Shown here piece by piece: positions 1-7,238 of a DNA stretch of 9,139 nt. The notes below the pieces were generated by a model, which saw only the letters and a program-made list of their open reading frames with translations, searched no databases and was not told the DNA's origin. Position numbers and translations under genes: made by a program. This DNA comes from JAYREN01 sp041908845. Its GTDB lineage: Bacteria; Acidobacteriota; Holophagae; Holophagales; Holophagaceae. Positions within the stretch are counted from its first letter, which is position 1. Each line of letters opens with the position of its first letter. The stretch covers positions 1 to 9,139 of the forward strand of contig JAYREN010000135.1 in NCBI GenBank assembly GCA_041908845.1, read 5' to 3'.

Positions 1-707
1 AGCAGATCGTGGAGTGCAGCCATGAGTACTGGCGCACCAACGGCCAGTTCAGCCCCAACCTCACCATTCGTCTCGCCAGCGGGGGCTACATCGGCGGAGG
101 GCTCTACCACAGTCAGAACGTGGAGGGCTGGCTCACCACGCTGCCGGGTTTGCGTGTTGTTGTGCCCGCCTTCGCCGATGATGCCGCGGGCCTGCTGCGC
201 ACCGCCATGCGGTCGCGGGGGACCACGCTGTACCTGGAACCCAAGTTTCTCTACAACTCGGTGATGGCCAAGGCCCACGTGCCGGAAGACTACGCCGTGC
301 CCTTCGGCAAGGCCCGGGTGCGGCGCAAGGGCACAGATCTCACCATCCTGGCCTATGGCACGCCCGTCCACTTCGCGCTGGAAGCCGCCGCCAAGCTGGG
401 CAATGACGGCATCGAGGTGGAGGTCATCGATCTGCGCAGCCTGCTGCCCCTTGATACCGAAACCATCTTCAAGTCCGTGAAGAAGACCCATCGCGTGCTC
501 GTGGCCCACGAGGACAAGGTCTTTGGCGGCTTCGGCGGCGAGTTGGTGGCGCAGGTTTCCAAGGAATGCTTCGCGTGGCTGGACGCCCCGTTGGAGCGCG
601 TCGGTTCCACCTTCACTCCGGTGGGCTTCAACCGCATCCTGGAGCGGGCGGTGCTGCCCAACACGGAAAAGGTCATCGCCGCAGCGAGAAGCGTGCTCGC
701 CTTCTAG
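1..707 (+). CDS. 2-oxoacid dehydrogenase E1 component, beta-subunit region (5' truncated)
   Basis: This is the C-terminal ~234 residues of an E1 beta (transketolase-like) subunit, truncated by the window edge; the frame is open from base 3 to TAG at 705-707. With the alpha part and thiamine diphosphate, E1 decarboxylates a 2-oxoacid (pyruvate or a branched-chain 2-oxoacid) and passes the acyl group to the lipoyl E2. Visible are the end of the pyrimidine-binding domain (GGYIGGGLYHSQNVEGW, then PGLRVVVPAFADDAAGLL and LEPKFLY) and a transketolase C-terminal domain (VEVIDLRSLLPLD, HEDKVFGGFGGE, RVGSTFTPVGFNRILERAVLP). HSQNVEGW and LEPKFLY look closer to branched-chain-type E1 than to classical pyruvate E1. 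From memory, the ending resembles alpha/beta-fused E1 proteins of Bacteroidota and Acidobacteriota, but the fusion cannot be seen here. The internal GTG at position 9 is not a credible start because the conserved domain is already under way. Family call firm; substrate uncertain. Confidence 0.93.
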   Translation, partial: QIVECSHEYWRTNGQFSPNLTIRLASGGYIGGGLYHSQNVEGWLTTLPGLRVVVPAFADDAAGLLRTAMRSRGTTLYLEPKFLYNSVMAKAHVPEDYAVPFGKARVRRKGTDLTILAYGTPVHFALEAAAKLGNDGIEVEVIDLRSLLPLDTETIFKSVKKTHRVLVAHEDKVFGGFGGELVAQVSKECFAWLDAPLERVGSTFTPVGFNRILERAVLPNTEKVIAAARSVLAF

Positions 708-731
708 GCGGGAACGGCACCTCTCCCGGGG

Positions 732-754
732 ATCAGGGAATTCCGTTCCCTGAT
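732..754. terminator. Hairpin between convergent genes, overlapping a stop codon
   Basis: Perfect 9-bp inverted repeat: arm ATCAGGGAA (732-740), loop TTCCG (741-745), arm TTCCCTGAT (746-754). It lies 24 bp after the E1 stop codon and covers the last codons and stop (735..733) of the convergent lipoprotein gene. Neither side has a run of T, so it is not a textbook intrinsic terminator. It could still act as a weak bidirectional terminator or protect mRNA 3' ends. The stem is certain; the function is inferred from its place between converging genes. Confidence 0.45.
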
Positions 755-2475
755 TGGGTGTTGCCGCTGAGGGTGCCCGTGGCGCCATCCGCCACAAAGA
801 TCCCGTGGCCGGTGTTGTTCTGGGCGGTGTTGCCAGTGATCTGGAAGCCCGTGATGCTGCGATCCACGAAGATGCCATCGCCGGGTGTGCCTGTTGTCCC
901 GGTGACTGAGTTGCCCGTCACAAGGGTGGCGTCCGCCTCGTCCCGGAGCAGCAGGCCGCAGCGGTTATTGGTGCGGAAGATGTTGTTGGTCACTTTGTGG
1001 CCGCTGGTGTTGGAGATCTCGATTCCGGCGCCGCCATCGGGGCTCAGACCACTGGTCCGGTTGCTGGTGAGCGTGTTTCCGTCCATCGTGGTGGCTCTGA
1101 TCCAGGCTGTTCCCTTGTTGGAGGCGGCCACGCCCACCTGGATGCCACTGCCCCCGTTGCTGGCCAGGGTGCAGCCGGAGATCTGAGTGTTGGCCACTGT
1201 CTCGGATGCATTGGGCTCCAGGTTGATGCCGGCTTCGGGCAGAGTCCCGCGATTGTTACGAAAGGTGGAATTCTTGATCATCAGGCCGTCCACGGAGACC
1301 GCCGAAAGGCCCGAGCGCCGATTGTGGTCGCCAACGACGTTGCAGAAGGTCACGTTCTGGCATCCTGCGGTACCGCCGATGTAGAAGCCGTCCCCCCAGC
1401 ATTCCTTGGCGGTCACGCCCTCGATGACGATGTTCTGGGAGCTGGCCACGTAGATGCCCATGCCGGACTCGCCGCCGGTGCCGAGGTGTCTGCTGCGGTC
1501 GCCTTCGAGAATTCCCCCTTGGACATTCACGCGGCTGGCCTGGGTTATGAACAGGATGGAGTAGGAAGGGGAAGAATTGGAGATGGCCTTGAGTACGGTC
1601 CCCGCGCCGAGGCGGAGGGTCATGTCGCTCTTGAGAAGAAGGCCCCTGCTGCCGCTAATGCGGGTGGCGTTGATCATGTAAGTGCCATCGGGGATCACCA
1701 CGGTGCCCCCGGTGCCCGCCACGGCATCAATGACCGCCTGGATGGCGTCGGTGTCATCGGTGGTGCCATCCCCTTTGGCGCCGTAATTCTTGACGTTTCG
1801 CTCCAGGGTGGAGGTCGGGGCCGGGGCGCAACTATTCTGGACGCTGATGGCGGCCGTGGTCGATTTGGTGGTATCGGCGATACTGGTGGCCCTGAGGGTA
1901 TGGTTGCCCATGGCTGCGGGCGCCGTGTAGGTTCTCGTGTCCCCCGTGCCCGAAAGGGTTCCTACGGTGCTGTTCCCGTTGGCGATACCATCCACGGCCC
2001 AGGTGACGGCGGTGCTGCCCGTGGAACCCGAGACGGTGGCCGTGAAGGAGCGCGTGCCTCCCGGCGCGAGGGTGGCGGAAGTGGGGCTGAGGCGTACGCT
2101 GACGCCTGGGGGTAGCGACTGAATGACGGCCACGGCGCTGGCGCTCTTGGTGGGGTCAGCCTTGCTGGTGGCCACCAGGGTGTGGTTGCCCGGGGCCGAA
2201 GGAGCTCGGTAGGTGATGGTGGCCCCGCTGCCGGAGATTGTGCCTGTGCTCGCATTTCCCCCCATTACTCCGTCCACCGCCCAGGTCAGGGTGGTGTCGG
2301 TGGTTCCAGATACCGTCGCCGTGAAGGACTGGGGATCTCCGGGGAATAGTTCGGCGTTCGGAGGGGTCACCACCACAGTCACCGGAGACTCGTCTTCCTG
2401 GCCTCCGCAGGCACAGAAGGCCAGCATCAAACCGGCCATCATGACCTGGAGGACCCACTTGGTTCGTGTCTGCAT
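733..2475 (-). CDS. Lipoprotein with two Ig-like domains and a right-handed beta-helix (pectate lyase superfamily fold)
   Basis: A 580-residue exported protein. Residues 1-23 form a lipoprotein-type signal: basic MQTRTK, a hydrophobic core, then LAFCAC, with Cys23 (or Cys21) as the likely lipidated residue, followed by the acidic stretch GGQEDES. Residues ~31-118 and ~122-213 are two tandem bacterial Ig-like (Big) modules that are clearly copies of one another. From ~227 a pectate-lyase-superfamily start appears (NVKNYGAKGDGTTDDTDAI, then GGTVVIPDGTYMI), followed to the C-terminus by parallel beta-helix coils rich in N, G and T (GNSVTGT, GNTAQNNTGHGIF). The fold suits binding or cleaving acidic polysaccharide at the cell surface. 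I cannot place a catalytic set, so lyase, epimerase or pure adhesin all remain possible. The ATG at 2475 gives the signal peptide directly, but no strong Shine-Dalgarno precedes it. The kinase gene lies 200 bp upstream on the same strand. Confidence 0.88.
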   Translation of the reverse strand: MQTRTKWVLQVMMAGLMLAFCACGGQEDESPVTVVVTPPNAELFPGDPQSFTATVSGTTDTTLTWAVDGVMGGNASTGTISGSGATITYRAPSAPGNHTLVATSKADPTKSASAVAVIQSLPPGVSVRLSPTSATLAPGGTRSFTATVSGSTGSTAVTWAVDGIANGNSTVGTLSGTGDTRTYTAPAAMGNHTLRATSIADTTKSTTAAISVQNSCAPAPTSTLERNVKNYGAKGDGTTDDTDAIQAVIDAVAGTGGTVVIPDGTYMINATRISGSRGLLLKSDMTLRLGAGTVLKAISNSSPSYSILFITQASRVNVQGGILEGDRSRHLGTGGESGMGIYVASSQNIVIEGVTAKECWGDGFYIGGTAGCQNVTFCNVVGDHNRRSGLSAVSVDGLMIKNSTFRNNRGTLPEAGINLEPNASETVANTQISGCTLASNGGSGIQVGVAASNKGTAWIRATTMDGNTLTSNRTSGLSPDGGAGIEISNTSGHKVTNNIFRTNNRCGLLLRDEADATLVTGNSVTGTTGTPGDGIFVDRSITGFQITGNTAQNNTGHGIFVADGATGTLSGNTQSGNGIP

Positions 2476-2675
2476 GGGAGCCCATGGAAAAGCGTTGCGA
2501 TTGGTAAGTTGAAAAGAAGAATACTACAGGCCCTAAGGTGTGGCCTGCACCATGACCGAGGGAGCACAAATGTCACTCAAGGATTCCGCTTCAGGGGCCG
2601 CCTAGGCGATTCATGTCGCTACGGGGCTGAAAGATTCTTTCGGACGGCATTTTTGCGTAAAACCGTTTCGAGTAT
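2476..2675 (-). other. 200-bp gap between kinase and beta-helix lipoprotein genes
   Basis: No credible gene is seen. The gap holds two short perfect palindromes: CGCCTAGGCG at 2599-2608 and GAAAGA-T-TCTTTC at 2629-2641, the latter about 35 bp after the kinase stop codon. Neither is followed by a T run on the minus strand, so no clear terminator separates the two genes. Enough space remains for the lipoprotein gene's own promoter, but I could not pick a convincing -35/-10 pair. Confidence 0.4.
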
Positions 2676-5162
2676 TCAAGGCCGTTTTGCAACGATCCGT
2701 GCCAGGAGTTCTCCCAGTTCCCTGCGGACCAGGGGCTTCTGCAGGAAGCCTAGGGCTCCCCGGGCCAGCAGAGCTTCGACTTCTCCATGGCGGGAGAATC
2801 CGCTGAGCAGAACGATGGCCGCAGAGGAGTCGATGGCCCACAGGGCCTCTGCGGTCTGGGCGCCGGACATGCGGGGCATCACCAGATCCACCAGGATCAC
2901 GTCGATCTCTTTGCCGTGCTCCCGGAAGTAGTCCAGGGCGACCAGAGGATCCCCTTCCGCCCGGACTTCGTACCCCAGGGACTCCAGGGCCAGGGCGGTG
3001 GTGCTGCGGACCAGATCCTCATCGTCGATGACCAGCACTTTCCCGGTGCCCGCGGGCGCGGGATCAGGACTGGGGGCCTCCATCACCATGCCTGCCACCA
3101 GTGGCAGGTAAAGGAGGAACCGGGTTCCAATCCCAAGCCTGCTTTCGACGGTGACCGCTCCCCGGTGGGACACCATCGTCCCGAAGAGGGAGGAGAGTCC
3201 CAGGCCGGTGCCTTTGTGCATTTCCTTGGTTGTGAAGAAGGGATCGAAGATCCGGTGCAGGTCGCTCTCGGGGATGCCGCAGCCCGTGTCTTCCACGGCA
3301 ATTTGCAGGTAGGGGCCGGGTTCCACCCGACAGGAGCCGAGCCGACAGGCTTCTCCTTCCAGAGCCACCCGGGCCGTCGTGATCGTGATTCGGCCACCCT
3401 CGGGCATGGCGTCTCGGGCATTCACGCCCAGGTTCAGGAGAGCATTCTGGAGCTGGGCTGGGTCGCCGATCACGATGGCTTCCGGGGCCTCCAGATGCAG
3501 GTCTACGGAGATCCTGCGGTCGATGGTGCGCTCCAGGAGATCCACCACCTCTCGGATGACCCGGTGCATGTCCGTGGGGGAGGACAGGATCTTGCCCTTG
3601 CGAGCGAAGGCCAGTAGCTGGCTGGTGAGCTGGGCTGCCCTTTCAGCCGCGGACCTGATGGTTCCAGCCAGCTTGCGCTGCCCCTCATCCTGCACCCGGT
3701 CCAGGAGCAGGTCGGCCCCCGAGAGGATGGCTGAGAGCATGTTGTTGAAGTCGTGGGCCACGCCTCCGGCAAGCTGACCAAGGGCATCCAGTTTCCTGGC
3801 CTGGTGGAGGGCCTCCTCCACGGTGCGAATTTCGGTGAGATCCCGGTAGATGGTAATGAGGAGATCCCGGTCGCGGTGGCGACAAAACCGGAGGGTGAGT
3901 TCGGTCTCGAAGGTCGTGCCGTCCAGGCCCTGCGCGAACCAGGCACAACGCTGGACCGAGCCCGATCGCGCGGCCTCGGCCAAGCGCTGCATTATGTCCC
4001 TGGAACTGGTCCCGTCCGGCTGGCAGGGCGGCATCAGGGCCCAAGGGGAAGGGCGCGCCTCGGGAGGCACCCGAAACAGCTCACGGTACCAGTGATTGGC
4101 CTCCACCAGTTCGTCTCCGCAGAACACCGCCACAGCGTCGGGCACGGATTCGAAGAGGGCCCGAAAATAGTCCTCGCTGTTGGAGAGGCGTTCATTGAGT
4201 TCGAGGACCGATCTGGTGGTGCGCCCCACCCGAAAATGCAGGGCGGTGATCGCCATGGCCCCCAAGAGCAGCACGCAGTAGACCACCCCGTTGACCAGAA
4301 GGTCCCTGCGCCAGGTCGTCAGCGCTTCAGCCCGAGAGAACCCCGCGATGGTAAAGAAGGGCAATCCTCTCAGGTCATGGCGTGCCCATATGTAGGGCGC
4401 GTCCTCGCCGAGGCCCTTGCCCACGAAGGTCCGTGGCCCTGAGGTCCCATCCACCAGGCGAGGGTCATCTGCGGGGGCGCCGATGACTAGGTCCTTCAGA
4501 GGAGTCCGGGCCACCAATTGCTGCTCCCGGTTGTACAAAGCCAGAACCCACCGGTCCTGATCCACGGCGACCAGGGAAGTGCCCAGGGCCCTGGAATCCA
4601 CGGTGGCCAAGAGCAGCCCCGCGAACCGCCCATCCCCGGTGGTGAGCCGTCGACTCGCAACCACCCCCCAGATACCACTGACTCGGCCCTGAAGGGCTTT
4701 CGAGACGACTAGGCGATCCGTTTTCGCCTCCCGCTGTTCCTGGAAATAGCTTCGGTCCGCCAGGTATTGAGGCGCGTGCACTTCCGCAGTGGTTGCCAGG
4801 AGTCCCCCATCCGCCCCGATGAGGCTGAGCACCCGCACTTGGGGTACCCGCTCCAGCTCTCGGCGCAGCAACGCGGTGATGGCTGTCTTCCGAGGGCCGG
4901 AGAGTCCCTCGGCCCCCTCGGACAGTTCGGCGGGATCCACCTGGTCCCGCAGGTGGTTGAGCACCAAGTCCGTGGTCGCGAATATGGCCTCCACCTGGTG
5001 TCCTGTCGCCTGGGCCCGGTTCGCCGCCCGTGTGGCGATCATGGCCAGGGAGCGCCGATACCCTTCCCGCAGCATCCACCCCTGGAAGACCAGGGCCAGC
5101 AGCACCGTGACGAGCACCGAGAGGTTCAGGGCGTTGAGCCTCGGACTGCGGTGCATGGACAT
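2676..5162 (-). CDS. Hybrid sensor histidine kinase (Cache-like sensor, PAS, HisKA, HATPase, receiver)
   Basis: A membrane-bound hybrid kinase of 828 residues from the chosen start. Transmembrane helix 1 is ~12-30. Residues ~35-285 form an extracytoplasmic sensor in the style of a double Cache domain, and helix 2 is ~289-311. There is no clear HAMP. A PAS domain follows at ~328-448, then HisKA with phospho-acceptor His470 in GGVAHDFNNML. The ATPase domain has Asn581 (NARDAMP), the G1 box at Asp625 (VEDTGCGIP), DPFFTTK and GTGLGL. A C-terminal receiver carries phospho-acceptor Asp759 (VDLVMP) and Lys809 (LQKP). It should sense a small extracellular ligand and relay phosphate H-D onward; no DNA-binding domain or partner regulator is visible here. 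Start choice: the frame opens further up at GTG 5207, but ATG 5162 has AAGGA six bases upstream and leads directly into helix 1. The ligand cannot be predicted. Confidence 0.93.
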   Translation of the reverse strand: MSMHRSPRLNALNLSVLVTVLLALVFQGWMLREGYRRSLAMIATRAANRAQATGHQVEAIFATTDLVLNHLRDQVDPAELSEGAEGLSGPRKTAITALLRRELERVPQVRVLSLIGADGGLLATTAEVHAPQYLADRSYFQEQREAKTDRLVVSKALQGRVSGIWGVVASRRLTTGDGRFAGLLLATVDSRALGTSLVAVDQDRWVLALYNREQQLVARTPLKDLVIGAPADDPRLVDGTSGPRTFVGKGLGEDAPYIWARHDLRGLPFFTIAGFSRAEALTTWRRDLLVNGVVYCVLLLGAMAITALHFRVGRTTRSVLELNERLSNSEDYFRALFESVPDAVAVFCGDELVEANHWYRELFRVPPEARPSPWALMPPCQPDGTSSRDIMQRLAEAARSGSVQRCAWFAQGLDGTTFETELTLRFCRHRDRDLLITIYRDLTEIRTVEEALHQARKLDALGQLAGGVAHDFNNMLSAILSGADLLLDRVQDEGQRKLAGTIRSAAERAAQLTSQLLAFARKGKILSSPTDMHRVIREVVDLLERTIDRRISVDLHLEAPEAIVIGDPAQLQNALLNLGVNARDAMPEGGRITITTARVALEGEACRLGSCRVEPGPYLQIAVEDTGCGIPESDLHRIFDPFFTTKEMHKGTGLGLSSLFGTMVSHRGAVTVESRLGIGTRFLLYLPLVAGMVMEAPSPDPAPAGTGKVLVIDDEDLVRSTTALALESLGYEVRAEGDPLVALDYFREHGKEIDVILVDLVMPRMSGAQTAEALWAIDSSAAIVLLSGFSRHGEVEALLARGALGFLQKPLVRRELGELLARIVAKRP

Positions 5163-5288
5163 GAACGATCCTTGGGGGAACTGTTGGCGTGGAGATTTGG
5201 TTCCCACATAGTGGAATCATTTCACCGAGCAGCCAACCGCAAAGGGCGGTCAAGGGCCTTCAGGGCCGCGGCCTCAAGTTCGGTACAC

Positions 5289-5318
5289 AAAAACACCCTT
5301 GATCGCTCAAGGGTGTTT
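5289..5318 (-). terminator. Intrinsic terminator of the original tRNA-Glu transcript
   Basis: On the minus strand there is a perfect 12-bp stem, AAACACCCTTGA (5318..5307) with TCAAGGGTGTTT (5302..5291), closed by a GCGA (GNRA-type) loop. It runs into a five-T tract at 5293..5289. The T tract is only on the minus-strand side, so it terminates leftward transcription. It starts four bases after the CCA of the tRNA-Glu fragment, exactly where a tRNA terminator would sit. It also shields the kinase gene from transcripts arriving from the island. Confidence 0.9.
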
Positions 5319-5321
5319 GGC

Positions 5322-5365
5322 TGGTAGGGCTAAGGGGAATTGAACCCCTGTTACCGCTGTGAAAG
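5322..5365 (-). pseudogene. 3' half of tRNA-Glu (UUC): island attachment site core
   Basis: Read on the minus strand, this is the 3' part of a tRNA. It has anticodon loop CTTTCAC with anticodon TTC at 5363..5361, 3' anticodon stem AGCGG and variable loop TAAC. The T arm is AGGGG-TTCAATT-CCCCT (5349..5333), followed by acceptor strand TAGCCCT, discriminator A and encoded CCA (5324..5322). Loop, variable region and T stem match the familiar bacterial tRNA-Glu pattern. The 5' half is missing: the stem partner should be CCGCT, but 5370..5366 reads CCGGA, and no D arm or AGGGCTA acceptor strand follows. It therefore cannot be a working tRNA. With an integrase gene just beyond the break, it is best read as the leftover copy of an attachment core. 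Identity as a tRNA-Glu fragment is firm; the exact core limits are not known. Confidence 0.88.
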
Positions 5366-5484
5366 TCCGGATAAAGTGCTATTTTTGACCTTTTGTGAAC
5401 CCTGGTGAATTCAATCAATGTTTGGAAATGCTGTTATTTGTTCATTTTTAGTGCAAAAGAGTTCACCTTGATCCGGGAATGGAT

Positions 5485-5516
5485 TTTGGGGATAGTTTGG
5501 GGATGACTTTTGGGGG
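5485..5516 (+). repeat. Short direct repeats TTTGGGGAT upstream of the integrase
   Basis: TTTGGGGAT occurs at 5485-5493 and 5496-5504, 11 bp (about one helical turn) apart. A related TTTGGGGGG starts at 5509. They lie between the attachment core and the integrase start. Repeats here are candidates for arm-type binding sites of the recombinase or an operator for its gene. The repeats are seen; the role is inferred. Confidence 0.4.
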
Positions 5517-5523
5517 GTGACCC

Positions 5524-6924
5524 ATGGCCCGTTCCGCACGAGACTCCCGGATTGAATCCCGAACCGCTCGTGCCAAGCTGCCCGCCCGGAAGGCCACCTA
5601 TCGGGTGCGCCTGGAGCCTGGGCAGGCTCTCGGGTATTACAAGCCCGCCAAGGGGGCCGGTTCCTGGATCGCCTTCATCAACCCCGGGAAGGGGGATGAT
5701 GCCCGTGCTGCATGGAAGCAAAAGGCCATCGGAACCGCAGATGATCTGATCGAGCCCGATGGCTCCGCTGTGCTGAGTTATGCCCAGGCCCAGGCCAAGG
5801 CCCGGGAGTGGTTCGCGGCTCTGGATCGGCAAACCCTTCAGGGGGATGGGCCGGTGTCCGAGGGTGGGCCGCTGACCGTGGCCCAGGCCGTTGACCGCTA
5901 CCTTGCCCGGCTTGAGGCCCAGGGTGGCAAGAGCGTGAAGGATATGCGGCAACGAGCCGAACTCTGGATAACGCCATCCTTGGGTGCAATCGAAATCGTG
6001 AAGCTCAAGCGGGCCAAGGTGGAGGCATGGCATCAAGCGATTGCCGAATCAGAGCGAAAGGTGCGCCCCAAGAAGGAAGCACCGGAGCCAAAGCGCCCGA
6101 GGAAGAAGAAGGAACCTGCCAAGAAACCGGAACCCGAGAAGAAGGCGACCCCCCCGGAGGATGCCAAGCGCAAACGGAAATCTACGGCCAACCGTGTTCT
6201 TTCGATCCTTAAGGCCGCTCTCACCTTCGCTCGGAAGCGCGGGCTGGTGGTTTGTGCTGGTGATGCCTGGGAATTGGTGGACCCCTTTCATGGAGTGGAA
6301 GAACCCAGGCAGGATTTCCTATCTCCAGAGCAGCAGCAGCGCCTCTTGAACTCGATTGAAGATTCGGACTTTCGCAGACTGGTGTCCGGGGCGCTGGTGA
6401 CGGGATGCCGCTATGGGGAACTCTGCCGGGTGCAGGTTCGGGACTTCGATCCCACCGGGGCAGGCTCTCTTCTCATCCGGGAGGCCAAGGCCGGGAAGCC
6501 AAGGCGAGTGATGCTCATGCCCCATGGGAAAGCCTTCTTTGAAGGCATCACGGCAGGCAGGCCCACTGATGAACTCATTTTCCTGCACGAAGGTTTCGAG
6601 GGGCGGGATTCGAGGGGCGAAAAGGTATCCCGGGGGTGGAAACGTAGTGAGCAGCAGCGCCCGATGGAGGCCGCGTGCAGGGCAGCCGGACTCACGGTGA
6701 TGGGGTTTCATCAACTCCGGCACAGCTATGCCTCTGCCCTGGTTGCCGCTGGGATGCCCCTTGCCATGGTTGCCAAGCTCACGGGGCATTCCGATACCCG
6801 AATGCTGGAACGGCACTATGCCCACCTCGCCCCATCGGATTTGACGAAGGCCCTTGAAGTCTTCGCGCCCCAGCTTGATCTGCCCATCGGGAACACCTCG
6901 AACCTCAAAATCAAACGCGCTTGA
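5524..6924 (+). CDS. Site-specific tyrosine recombinase (integrase)
   Basis: A 466-residue integrase with a complete catalytic set: Arg296 (TGCRYGEL), Lys322 (REAKAGKPRRV), His396 and Arg399 (HQLRHSYAS), His422 (LTGHSD) and nucleophile Tyr432 (ERHYAHL). It should cut and rejoin DNA at the tRNA-Glu attachment site to insert or excise the island. Residues ~24-100 (LGYYKPAKGAGSWIAF and after) look like the N-terminal arm-binding region of phage-type integrases, and ~115-270 is the core-binding domain. The core-binding part is interrupted at ~178-219 by an unusual Lys/Pro/Glu-rich segment. ATG 5524 is preceded by GGGGGGTGA (5512-5520), a good match to the anti-Shine-Dalgarno at normal spacing. 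The gene reads away from the attachment core, as is common for tRNA-targeting elements. GC content is like the host's, unlike the cargo downstream. It appears intact and probably active. Confidence 0.95.
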   Translation: MARSARDSRIESRTARAKLPARKATYRVRLEPGQALGYYKPAKGAGSWIAFINPGKGDDARAAWKQKAIGTADDLIEPDGSAVLSYAQAQAKAREWFAALDRQTLQGDGPVSEGGPLTVAQAVDRYLARLEAQGGKSVKDMRQRAELWITPSLGAIEIVKLKRAKVEAWHQAIAESERKVRPKKEAPEPKRPRKKKEPAKKPEPEKKATPPEDAKRKRKSTANRVLSILKAALTFARKRGLVVCAGDAWELVDPFHGVEEPRQDFLSPEQQQRLLNSIEDSDFRRLVSGALVTGCRYGELCRVQVRDFDPTGAGSLLIREAKAGKPRRVMLMPHGKAFFEGITAGRPTDELIFLHEGFEGRDSRGEKVSRGWKRSEQQRPMEAACRAAGLTVMGFHQLRHSYASALVAAGMPLAMVAKLTGHSDTRMLERHYAHLAPSDLTKALEVFAPQLDLPIGNTSNLKIKRA

Positions 6925-6977
6925 GGATCGCCGGGGCCTAGATGCGAACCCCCAATGCTAGAGGGGGGGTGTATGTA

Positions 6978-7046
6978 CAAAACTGGGAAAACTGGGGAGA
7001 GTGGGAATTGAGTAGTGGTGGCGGGCCTTCGCGGTTCCCAGTTTTG
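6978..7046. repeat. AAAACTGGG direct and inverted repeats after the integrase gene
   Basis: CAAAACTGGG at 6978-6987 is repeated at once as AAAACTGGGG (6988-6997), and its exact inverse CCCAGTTTTG lies at 7037-7046. That makes a 10-bp inverted repeat around a 49-bp centre. A looser relative, ACGGGAAAAATGGGA, follows at 7066-7080. The cluster could be protein-binding sites or a decayed repeat; the centre contains no gene. Confidence 0.45.
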
Positions 7047-7238
7047 AAAAGCCGGATATGACAGAACGGGAAAAATGGGAAACGCCCACGCCCTGGGGAT
7101 GAGTTGCACACGCTCTTTCCTGGGTATTCCCGGCGAGTTTGATAAGCTGAAGCGCTTGACCGGATATGTCCCTCATTGCTTGTCGAGGGGATTCGCGCCA
7201 ATCAATTCAATTGCATACCCACGCAACAAACCAGTGCA

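Noticed and set aside
997..2115. 372-residue open frame on the plus strand, antisense to the beta-helix lipoprotein
   Set aside because: It is a GC-rich shadow of the minus-strand gene. The translation is Gly/Ala/His/Asp-rich with no domain, while the opposite strand has a signal peptide, Ig-like modules and a beta-helix.
2787..4442. Long plus-strand open frames opposite the histidine kinase (2787-3617, 3753-4442)
   Set aside because: They are antisense shadows: the minus strand encodes unmistakable kinase and receiver motifs throughout.
5163..5207. GTG at 5207 as the kinase start
   Set aside because: It adds 15 residues with no good ribosome site, whereas ATG 5162 has AAGGA at ideal spacing directly before the first transmembrane helix.
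5322..5410. A complete, functional tRNA-Glu on the minus strand
   Set aside because: Only the 3' half is present. A partial acceptor look-alike (AGGGTTC) lies upstream, but it is 38 bases from the anticodon loop instead of ~31, there is no D arm, and the 5' anticodon stem does not pair fully.
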